This document shows, one piece after another, positions 22,453-29,081 of a stretch of DNA of 32,187 nt. Position 1 is the stretch's first letter, and every line of letters starts with the position of its first letter. Made by a program: the position numbers and the translations under genes. This DNA is from Deltaproteobacteria bacterium (lineage in GTDB: Bacteria; Myxococcota_A; Polyangia; DRWM01; JAAZOP01), in the NCBI GenBank assembly GCA_016218815.1, contig JACRCX010000062.1:1-32187 (forward strand), read 5' to 3'. The notes beneath the pieces were generated by a model, which saw only the letters and a list, made by a program, of their open reading frames with translations, was not told where the DNA came from and made no database searches.

Positions 22453-23169
22453 ATGGCGACGGTTCAGTCGGGAGGGGGGAGCAAGGCCGGATCGCGCAAC
22501 CGGCACCAGATCGTGGCGCCCTTCGCCAACTGGGACGACTTCCTCGGCTGCCGGCTCGATGTCCAGCCCGCCGGCCTCTTCCTCGCCGGCACCTTCCCCG
22601 TCGAGGTCGGCGAGGAGCTCGAGGTGCGCTGCACGTTCCCCGGCGACGCCGACGGAGTGCGGCTGGCTGCGCGCGTCCTCTGGCGCCGTCTCCGCGCCGG
22701 CAGCGATCCCAACGTCCGCGCCGGCATCGGCGTCGTCCTGCGCTCCACCGCGATGACCGCCTACCGCCGGCTCCTCGAGCAGGCCGAGGGGCGGGTGGGG
22801 CTGGCGGGCCGGCGACAGGAGCGCTTCACCCTCCGCATCCCCGTGGCCTGCACTTTCGGCCGCCGCCGCCCGATCGAGCTGGCCGGCGAGATCTCCGACG
22901 TCAGCTCCCGTGGCGCGGCCGTCCGCGTCGCCCACCGACCCGCCGTCGGCGACGCCGTCTTCCTCCGCCTGGACGACCGGCTCCTGGGCACCATCGAGCT
23001 CGCCGGCTTTGTCACCTGGGTCCGCTCCGGTGGCACCGCCGCGGCCAACGCCGCCATCGGCGTCGAGCTCCAGTTCTCGCGCGACGACGATCGCAAGGCA
23101 TGGGACCGCATCGTCGGGCGCGCCAAGGCCGACGCCCGCCTTTCGCAGGACTACTCGCAGGAAGAGTGA
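22453..23169 (+). CDS. Double PilZ-domain protein (cyclic-di-GMP effector)
   Basis: The 238-residue soluble protein contains two PilZ-like barrels. The second (about 118-220) has the full c-di-GMP signature: RxxxR at Arg120-Arg124 (RRQERF) and DxSxxG at Asp149-Gly154 (DVSSRG). The first (about 17-105) is degenerate: the expected Ser is Gln38 in DVQPAGLFL and no proper RxxxR precedes it, although the pattern GLFLAGTFPVEVGEELEVRCTFPG is that of the myxobacterial PilZ subfamily (TIGR02266-like). It likely binds c-di-GMP through the second domain only and acts by protein contact; no output domain is attached. It has a strong promoter and ribosome site of its own. Confidence 0.9.
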   Translation: MATVQSGGGSKAGSRNRHQIVAPFANWDDFLGCRLDVQPAGLFLAGTFPVEVGEELEVRCTFPGDADGVRLAARVLWRRLRAGSDPNVRAGIGVVLRSTAMTAYRRLLEQAEGRVGLAGRRQERFTLRIPVACTFGRRRPIELAGEISDVSSRGAAVRVAHRPAVGDAVFLRLDDRLLGTIELAGFVTWVRSGGTAAANAAIGVELQFSRDDDRKAWDRIVGRAKADARLSQDYSQEE

Positions 23170-24159
23170 CTACTCCTCGGGCTTCGGCATCAACGCGTCC
23201 AGGTCCCGCAGGTTCACCAGCGCGCGCTCGTCGTCGGGGTCGAGCTCCAGCGCCCGCAGCAGGGCCGAGCGGGCCTCCGGAAGGTGTCCCGACGCCGCCA
23301 GCGCCAGCGCGTAGTTGATCCATCCCCCGCCGTGCTCCGGCTCGTCCCGCGTGAGCTGCTCCAGCAGCGCCAGCGCCTCCGCCGTCCGGTCGGCGTACAC
23401 CAGCGCCAGCCCGAGATTCGCCCGGCGTTCCGGCGTCGGTTCCAGCTCCACCGCCCGCTCGAGCTGCTCGACCGCCTCACCCATCCGCCGCTCGACCAGC
23501 AGCGCCGTGCCGTACAGGGAGCGCGCCTCGGCATGGTCCGGCGCCAGCTCGACCAGGCGTTCGAGCACCGGCACGGAATCCGACGGCCGCCCCGCGGCCA
23601 GCAGCGCCTGGCCCGCGAGCTGGAGAATGCCCGGGCAGCGCGGGCGGCGGTGCAGCAGGTCCAGCGCCAGGGTCGCCGTCTCGTCGGGCCTGCCTCGCTC
23701 CATCTGCAGCAGCGCCAGCCGCAGGCGCGAGGCGTCGTCCTCCGGCACCAGCACCACCGCGCGCTCCAGCCAAGCCGCCGCGGCGTCCTTGTTCCCTGCC
23801 GCGATCGCCTCGTCGGCGAGCAGGACGCACGAGCGGTGTCCGGGGTCGCCACGCCGCTCCAGGGCCGTCGCCGCGGCCGTCACGTCCGGCGGCACCGCCG
23901 CGGCGGGCTCCGAAGCCTCGCGCAACCCCGCGCGCCGCAAGGCCAGCTCGAGTCGCGCGGCCAGGACCGGCTCCTCGACCTCCAACCCGGCCGCCAACTC
24001 ATCCAGGATCTCCTGCGCGTCGTCGTACCGTTCGTCGACGATCGCCCGCTCCGCCTCCGCCAGACGCGCCGCACGACCCGGATCCGGCTGCGTCGCGGCC
24101 GCCCCGGCCGGCAGGCTCGCCGCCACGACGACAAGACAGACGGCAGGCAGGAGCTTCAC
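23170..24159 (-). CDS. Exported tetratricopeptide-repeat protein
   Basis: Starting at GTG 24159 the product has 329 residues: a signal peptide (MKLLPAVCLVVVAASLPAG, cleavage near Ala22) and then TPR units through nearly the whole chain, for example ARLAEAERAIVDERYDDAQEIL, AGRPSDSVPVLERLVELAPDH, RRMGEAVEQLERAVELEPTP and GHLPEARSALLRALELDPDD. It would be a periplasmic protein-protein scaffold. The frame is open upstream into the map gene, but only this GTG gives a signal peptide at the N-terminus. The stop codon directly abuts the PilZ gene's stop. A promoter (TTGTCA, 16 nt, TAGGCT) puts the start of transcription almost on the GTG. Confidence 0.87.
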   Translation of the reverse strand: MKLLPAVCLVVVAASLPAGAAATQPDPGRAARLAEAERAIVDERYDDAQEILDELAAGLEVEEPVLAARLELALRRAGLREASEPAAAVPPDVTAAATALERRGDPGHRSCVLLADEAIAAGNKDAAAAWLERAVVLVPEDDASRLRLALLQMERGRPDETATLALDLLHRRPRCPGILQLAGQALLAAGRPSDSVPVLERLVELAPDHAEARSLYGTALLVERRMGEAVEQLERAVELEPTPERRANLGLALVYADRTAEALALLEQLTRDEPEHGGGWINYALALAASGHLPEARSALLRALELDPDDERALVNLRDLDALMPKPEE

Positions 24160-24166
24160 GATCCGG

Positions 24167-24194
24167 AGCCTACGCCGCCGGGCGGCGTTGACAA
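24167..24194 (-). promoter_or_regulatory. Promoter of the TPR gene, -35 shared with the map side
   Basis: TTGTCA (24189-24194) and TAGGCT (24167-24172) on the minus strand are 16 nt apart, giving a start near 24160, next to the GTG. The same bases read TTGACA (24188-24193) on the plus strand, so the two divergent genes may share one -35 region. Confidence 0.5.
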
Positions 24195-24229
24195 GAGGGG
24201 AGATGCGCGCCGAAACTGGAGGAGTGATG

Positions 24230-25024
24230 ATGCCGCGCAAACCTCCCATCCGTATCAAGAGCCCCAGCGACGTCGAGCTGCTGCGCCGGAGCTGCCGCCT
24301 CGCCGCCGAGACCCTGCTCATGGTCGGTGACCACCTCCGCATCGGCATGACGACTCTGGAAATCGACGAGCTGGTGCACAAGTACACGATCGAGCACGGC
24401 GCCCTCCCCGCGACCCTCGGCTACCACGGCTTCCCCAAGTCGGTTTGCACGTCGATCAACGAGGTCGTCTGTCATGGGATCCCCTCCCGGCGGCGATTGA
24501 AGGAGGGCGACATCATCAACGTCGACGTGACGTGCAAGCTCGACGGATTCCACGGCGATACCTCCGCGACGTTCTTCGTCGGCGCCGTCTCGCCCGAGGC
24601 ACGGAAACTGGTCGAGGTGACGAGACGGTGCCTGGAGATCGGGATCGAGCAGGTACGCCCGGGCGGGCGCATCGGCGACATCGGACATGCGATCGAGCGC
24701 CATGCCACGCAAGCCGGCTGTTCGGTCGTCCGCGATTTCGTCGGCCATGGCGTGGGGCGGGACTTCCACGAAGGTCCCCAGGTGCCCCACTTCGGCGATA
24801 CCGACCGCGGCCCGCGCATGGTGCCGGGCATGACGTTCACCATCGAGCCGATGATCAACCTCGGCGGCTGGGAGCTGGAGATCCTCAAGGACGGCTGGAC
24901 GGCCGTCACCATCGACCGCATGCTCTCCGCCCAATTCGAGCACACGGTGGTCGTGACCGGAACGGGGTGCGAGGTGCTGACCGAGCGCTCCCGGCCGCTG
25001 CGGCACAGCGAGGTGTTCGACTGA
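24230..25024 (+). CDS. map: Methionine aminopeptidase, type I
   Basis: The 264-residue enzyme removes the initiator Met from new proteins. The five metal ligands are visible: Asp99 (INVDVTC), Asp110 (GFHGDTSATF), His173 (VGHGVGRDFHEGP), Glu206 (FTIEPM) and Glu237 (QFEHTV), with substrate His82 (VCHGIP). Length is that of E. coli Map. Two ATGs are adjacent; the second at 24230 has the better distance (7 nt) from GGAGG. Some bacteria carry an extra N-terminal SEC-C-like extension, which is absent here. The -10 element is weak; only the TTGACA at 24188 is clear. Confidence 0.97.
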   Translation: MPRKPPIRIKSPSDVELLRRSCRLAAETLLMVGDHLRIGMTTLEIDELVHKYTIEHGALPATLGYHGFPKSVCTSINEVVCHGIPSRRRLKEGDIINVDVTCKLDGFHGDTSATFFVGAVSPEARKLVEVTRRCLEIGIEQVRPGGRIGDIGHAIERHATQAGCSVVRDFVGHGVGRDFHEGPQVPHFGDTDRGPRMVPGMTFTIEPMINLGGWELEILKDGWTAVTIDRMLSAQFEHTVVVTGTGCEVLTERSRPLRHSEVFD

Positions 25025-25099
25025 AGGGAAGCGAACATCTAAGGAGCAAAGGGAACCGGCGCTCCGTGAGTCTGTCTCCTGAGCGACTGGCGGGAAGAG

Positions 25100-25804
25100 A
25101 TGGGACGAGCCGAGCCGAAGAGTGACGAGATCGCCGCGCTGGTCCAGAAGGCACGCCAGGGAGACTGCCGTGCTTTCAACGAGTTGGTCCGGCGCTACCG
25201 CCCCCGAATCTACGCCCTGGCGCTTCACGTAACGGGCAGCGAGTCCGACGCGGACGACATCGCCCAGGACGTCTTCATCCGCGCCTACCGGGCCCTCGAC
25301 TCCTTCGAGGGCCGCGGCGAGTTCTTCCGCTGGCTCTACCGCATCGCCCTGCACCTCGCCTTCACCCTCCGACGCGACCGCGCCCGGCGCCTCGGCCAGA
25401 CGCTCGACGATCCCCGTGTCGAGTTCGGCGTCGCCGTCGACGCGGCCGGCAACCCCCGAAAGGCCGCCGCCTTGCGCCAACTCTACTCCAGGCTGGTCGT
25501 CGCCCTCGACCGGCTCTCGCCCCCGATCCGTGCCAGCGTCATCCTCGTGTGCTTGCAGGGCTTTTCGTACCAGCAGGCCGCCGAAATCCTCGGCACCAAC
25601 GACGGCACCATCGCCTGGCGCATCCACGCCGCCCGCGACAAGCTCCGCGAGGCGATGAAGGGCGCCAAGCTCCGGCCGCCGCCTCCCCCGCCCAAACGCC
25701 CCCGCCGTGGGACCGACGAACACGAAACCTACGTCCCGTCGGTCCCCAAGCGCGACGACTCCGACATGTTCGATCTCTCGTCCCTGTCGGCCTGGTACAA
25801 TTGA
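25100..25804 (+). CDS. ECF-like RNA polymerase sigma-70 family factor
   Basis: The 234-residue protein has a sigma-2 region (about 22-95: AFNELVRRYRPRIYALALHVTGSESDADDIAQDVFIRAYRALDSFEG and the FFRWLYRIALH helix) and a sigma-4 region (about 135-190: LDRLSPPIRASVILVCLQGFSYQQAAEILGTNDGTIAWRIHAARDKLREAM). The linker and the absence of sigma-3 mark the ECF group. A C-terminal extension of about 40 residues (PPPPPPKRPRRG and then DSDMFDLSSLSAWYN) goes beyond the usual length and could be a regulatory tail, as no anti-sigma gene is next to it. It lies 75 nt after map on the same strand. Confidence 0.92.
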   Translation: MGRAEPKSDEIAALVQKARQGDCRAFNELVRRYRPRIYALALHVTGSESDADDIAQDVFIRAYRALDSFEGRGEFFRWLYRIALHLAFTLRRDRARRLGQTLDDPRVEFGVAVDAAGNPRKAAALRQLYSRLVVALDRLSPPIRASVILVCLQGFSYQQAAEILGTNDGTIAWRIHAARDKLREAMKGAKLRPPPPPPKRPRRGTDEHETYVPSVPKRDDSDMFDLSSLSAWYN

Positions 25805-25817
25805 GGGGGATCGGGGG

Positions 25818-25836
25818 CCCTTCGACAGGCTCAGGG
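25818..25836. repeat. Widespread interspersed palindrome-like repeat (PFDRLRAG type)
   Basis: CCCTTCGACAGGCTCAGGG lies just after the sigma-factor stop. Its conceptual translations PFDRLRAG and ALSLSKG appear as artefacts in many predicted proteins, which is why I recognise it as a dispersed repeat rather than coding DNA. Confidence 0.75.
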
Positions 25837-25864
25837 CGGGCCGGCAGGATCGGTCGGCTTGCCC

Positions 25865-25896
25865 ATCCGAACCGCGGGCTTCAGCCCGCGGCCGAA
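25865..25896. repeat. REP-like palindrome (copy 1)
   Basis: CCGCGGGC (25872-25879), loop TTCA and GCCCGCGG (25884-25891) form a perfect 8-bp hairpin between two convergent genes. The left flank ATCCGAACCGCGGG is repeated in inverted orientation at 30728-30741. It may also stop transcription from both sides. Confidence 0.8.
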
Positions 25897-25898
25897 TC

Positions 25899-28769
25899 TC
25901 ACCGGTTGAGGGCGTCCAGGGCGCGGCGGGCGGCGGCGTCGTTCGGATCGCGGTCCAGGATGAGTTGGAACTGCCGCTTCGCATCCTCGATCCGCCCGAC
26001 TCGGACGTAGGCGACGCCCAGGTCCATGTTGCCGCGGGTCCGGTAGATCGGTTCGAAACGGCGCACCGCCTCCGCGAAGTCGCCCTGCTGGAACGCCGCC
26101 TTGCCCAGGCCGGCGCGCGCCTGCCGGTTGCCCGGGTCCAGCGCGAGCGCCTGCTGAAACAGGTTTACGGCACGCCCGAAGTCGCGGCTCGCCAACGCCC
26201 GGTTGCCGGACGCCACCAGGCCGTCCGCCGACGGTCCCCCGCCCGCGGTTTCCGTCGTCGCCCGGTCCGCCCCGCGATCCTCCGCCGGCGGCCCGCCCGT
26301 GTCTTCCGGCGCTCCCGCCTCGGCCTCGGGCCCTCCGGACTCCGCCCCGACGTCTCCAGCCTGCTCCCCCGTCGCCATGTCGGGCGCGGCATCCCCCAAT
26401 CCAGGCGCCCCGGCGTCGGTGCCGTCGGCCCCGGCATCGACCGGCGCTTCCGGCAAAGGCGTCGTCCCTGCCTCGGGCGTGCCCACGGCCCGCGAGACCG
26501 CCGCGTCCTCGTCGCCCAGCGCCACGGCGACCGCGTCACCCGTGACGGCATCGGGCTTCGCTTCGGCGCCGGACGGGCGGCCGCCGCTCCCGCCGCCTCG
26601 CAGCACGAGAAACAGGACCACGGCAACCAGTGCGACCCCGCCGCCGATCGCGAGGTACAGCTTTGTCCGGGATTTGGACGACCGCGAGACCGGCGGTTCG
26701 ATCGAGAACGACGGCAACTCGGCCGCGGGCGAGGGAGCAGAGACCGTCGGAACCTCGCTGACCGCCGGTACCACCGTCTGGGCTGCGCCCGGGGTCCCGG
26801 AATCCACGGGTCGCGTCGCTTCGGGCTCCTGCCCCGCCGTCGCGATTGCAAGAGGCTCGAAGCCCGTCGAAATCGCGGCCGGCGTCCGGTCAACGACCGC
26901 GGGAGTGGCAGGGGACGCGCGCACGACTGCGGGTCCGCCCGCCGGCGCCGGGAAGGCCGGACCTCCGGGAACCGCCGGCATCGCTCCCGCGCCGAACTGC
27001 TGGACGATGGTCTTTCCGGCACCGCGGCGCAGGGGCACGGCCGGACCGGGCATCGCCGCCGGCTTCTCCGGCGACTTGGGCGCGACCTGCTCCGGGGCCG
27101 GCCCGGGAGCGGCCTTGGCCGGCGGCCCGGGCACCTTCTCGGGCGCGGCCTCGGCCGGCGGCTCGGGCGCCTTCTCCTTCGCCGTCGGCCCCGCGACCGG
27201 CTCGTCCGGACCCATCCGGAGGGCGCGGCCGACCGGTGTCTCTGCGGGTTTGTCCCTCGTGGCGGGAGCCGGCAGGACCGCACCGGTCGCGGGCGGCCGG
27301 ACAGGAGCCCCCCGCTGTGCAGGAACTCGTCCGGGAGCCCGGGGCGGCGTCGGCGGCTTGGGCCGCTCGGCGCGCTTGGTCGGCGGCGAAGGCGGCGCCT
27401 GCGGGGCGGGCGTGTCGCCCGGAACCGCGGCATCGGCGCGTTGGATGGCCGGCTTCACCCCGACACTCAGGTCGACCGTGTCGTCGGCGCTCCCCGCCAC
27501 GGCCTGTCCCACGAAACCCTCGTACATCGCCGGGGCCGGCGCGGTGGTCCGCCCCTCGACCGGCTCCTCCGTCGCCAGCACTCCGTACATCGCCGGGGCC
27601 GGCGCGGTGGTCCGCCCGTCATCGACCACCGAGTCGAGTGGCGCCCCGTCCGGCGAGGGCGCGGTCACCTCGGCCGTCGTCGGCCGTGGCGCCGTGGCGC
27701 CCGCCGCCGGGGACGCGGGGAGGACTGCCACCGCGGGTTTCCGAGCGACCTCGGCCGAACGCTCGGCGAGCGCCGCCGGCGCCGTCGGCTCCCGCACCGT
27801 CGCCGCCGGACGTGCGGCGGGGGAAACCGCCGGCCGTCGGCCCGTGGTCTGGCCGGGACCCGCCGCGGCGATCTTCCGCAGCCGCTCGACGACCGTCGTC
27901 ATGCCGGTCGGACGGAAGGCCGGCTTCTTGTCGGTCATCTGCCGCACCAACAGGTCGAGGTCGGCCGGCAGCAGCTCGCCCGCCGGATCGCGCAACGGCG
28001 GCATCGGTGCGGAGACCAGCCGCTGCGACAGCTCCTGCTCGGAGCCGCTGAACGCGGGCGCCCCCGCGAGCATTCGGTACAGCAGCAGACCCGTGCTGAA
28101 AATATCGGACTTGAACGACGGGACCCGGCCCTCGATCTGCTCCGGTGCCATCGTCGCGACGTTGCCGAGCACCGGGCGGCCGAGGACCTTCCGCGACGGC
28201 CCGAGCCCGAAGTCGATCAGCCGGGCCTCCCCGCCGGCGCCGGCAGGCACGACGAACACGTTCGACGCCCGGATCTGGAGGTGCAGCAGCCCGACCTTGT
28301 GGGCCTGGACCAGCCCGTCGCCGATCCCGGCCGCCAGCGCGACCGCACGCGCCGTCGGCAACCCGCCCTCGCGAGCGAGCACGTCTTCCAGCCGCTCGCC
28401 GTCCACCCAGTCCCGAACGACGACCAGACCGTCCTCGTGCGGCTCGACCGCGTGGACCGGCACGATGCCCGGGTGTTGCACGGCCGTCACCTTGAGGAGG
28501 TGCCGCCGCAGGGACTCCGTTGCCCGCTTGTCCGCCGTCAGCGCCCGGGCGAGCAGGCGCACGACGACCCGCGCGCCGTCGGCCGTCGCCGCCGCCTCGT
28601 ACACCTCGCCGGAAGGCCCGACGCCCACCGCCCGCACGATCCGCCAGCGGGCCGCGACGACCGTGCCGTCCGGCAGACCCGGCGTGTGCGCCGAAAGGGC
28701 GGCACCGTCGACCGGGCACGCCGTCGTCCCGTCGCCGTAGAGGCGCCCGCATGTCTGGCAGACGTTCAT
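25899..28769 (-). CDS. Membrane-anchored pseudokinase with N-terminal zinc ribbon and C-terminal TPR
   Basis: The 956-residue protein begins with a CxxC...C zinc-ribbon-like segment (Cys4, Cys7, Cys18 in ACPVDG). A Ser/Thr-kinase fold follows (about 40-300): glycine loop GVGPSGEVYEA, DFG at 186-188 and APE at 208-210 are present. The ATP-binding Lys is Arg71 (VVVR) and the catalytic HRDLKxxN reads HLQIRASN (163-170), so the catalytic Asp is Gln165. It should not phosphorylate. A long Pro/Ala linker (300-690) includes two GRTTAPAPAMY motifs. One transmembrane helix (about 703-723, YLAIGGGVALVAVVLFLVL) follows, then an acidic linker and TPR units (851-956), which would be outside the cytoplasm. 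ATG 28769 has GGAGG just upstream. It is a likely signalling scaffold. Confidence 0.88.
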   Translation of the reverse strand: MNVCQTCGRLYGDGTTACPVDGAALSAHTPGLPDGTVVAARWRIVRAVGVGPSGEVYEAAATADGARVVVRLLARALTADKRATESLRRHLLKVTAVQHPGIVPVHAVEPHEDGLVVVRDWVDGERLEDVLAREGGLPTARAVALAAGIGDGLVQAHKVGLLHLQIRASNVFVVPAGAGGEARLIDFGLGPSRKVLGRPVLGNVATMAPEQIEGRVPSFKSDIFSTGLLLYRMLAGAPAFSGSEQELSQRLVSAPMPPLRDPAGELLPADLDLLVRQMTDKKPAFRPTGMTTVVERLRKIAAAGPGQTTGRRPAVSPAARPAATVREPTAPAALAERSAEVARKPAVAVLPASPAAGATAPRPTTAEVTAPSPDGAPLDSVVDDGRTTAPAPAMYGVLATEEPVEGRTTAPAPAMYEGFVGQAVAGSADDTVDLSVGVKPAIQRADAAVPGDTPAPQAPPSPPTKRAERPKPPTPPRAPGRVPAQRGAPVRPPATGAVLPAPATRDKPAETPVGRALRMGPDEPVAGPTAKEKAPEPPAEAAPEKVPGPPAKAAPGPAPEQVAPKSPEKPAAMPGPAVPLRRGAGKTIVQQFGAGAMPAVPGGPAFPAPAGGPAVVRASPATPAVVDRTPAAISTGFEPLAIATAGQEPEATRPVDSGTPGAAQTVVPAVSEVPTVSAPSPAAELPSFSIEPPVSRSSKSRTKLYLAIGGGVALVAVVLFLVLRGGGSGGRPSGAEAKPDAVTGDAVAVALGDEDAAVSRAVGTPEAGTTPLPEAPVDAGADGTDAGAPGLGDAAPDMATGEQAGDVGAESGGPEAEAGAPEDTGGPPAEDRGADRATTETAGGGPSADGLVASGNRALASRDFGRAVNLFQQALALDPGNRQARAGLGKAAFQQGDFAEAVRRFEPIYRTRGNMDLGVAYVRVGRIEDAKRQFQLILDRDPNDAAARRALDALNR
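27521..27617. repeat. 34-bp direct repeat, 63 bp apart, inside the pseudokinase gene
   Basis: Copies at 27521-27554 and 27584-27617 are identical and start CGTACATCGCCGGGGCCGG. They are 63 bp apart, so the frame is kept, and both encode GRTTAPAPAMY. The duplication is recent or under selection. Confidence 0.85.
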
Positions 28770-28820
28770 CCTCCCTCCGCTCCCCCGTGGATCCGGAGCG
28801 CCGGCCGAACGCGCGGCCGA

Positions 28821-28850
28821 ACCATACGGCGGGGCGCGCCGGCGGCGCAA
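28821..28850 (-). promoter_or_regulatory. Promoter of the pseudokinase gene
   Basis: TTGCGC (28845-28850) and TATGGT (28821-28826) on the minus strand are 18 nt apart. The start would fall near 28814, leaving a 45-nt leader. Confidence 0.5.
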
Positions 28851-28892
28851 GGGGCACACGAAGGCTGCCGGCGCGACCGGCGGCTTCAGGAG

Positions 28893-28934
28893 GTTCGCGC
28901 AAAGCACGCCAAGGGCCGCAAAGCACGCGAAGAG
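28893..28934. repeat. Dispersed CTTTGCG-type repeat (copy 2, inverted)
   Basis: GTTCGCGCAAAGCACGC and a second CGCAAAGCACGC half repeat the element of 22320-22350 in the opposite orientation. The 17-bp core is identical. Confidence 0.8.
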
Positions 28935-28936
28935 AA

Positions 28937-28964
28937 GGCTTCAGGCTTCAGGCTTCAGGCTTCA
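28937..28964. repeat. Heptamer array (GGCTTCA)x4
   Basis: Four identical GGCTTCA units are followed by degenerate ones (GGCCACA, then GGCTACA and GGCTGCA separated by a short shift). The 7-bp period matches the arrays near dnaX. Confidence 0.88.
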
Positions 28965-29081
28965 GGCCACAAAGGCTACAGGCTGCAGCCGTCGGCGGCG
29001 ACCGGAACCCTGCCCCGGCCTGCCACGCCTGTGGGTGCCGGGAGCGTCCGGTGCTACAGTCTCTGTCGACGAGGAGGTCCC

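Larger units (their letters stand above)
28770..29081. other. 312-nt intergenic region with promoters and repeats
   Basis: The region lies between two divergent genes. It holds the pseudokinase promoter (28821-28850), the CTTTGCG-type repeat copy (28893-28934), a (GGCTTCA)x4 array (28937-28964) with a degenerate tail to about 28989, and a possible extended -10 for the plus-strand lipoprotein (TGCTACAGT, 29052-29060). No gene is seen. Confidence 0.7.

Noticed and set aside
24170..25984. Long minus-strand open frame across map and the sigma-factor gene
   Set aside because: Both genes on the plus strand have complete motifs; the frame passes through an intergenic repeat and has no start signal.
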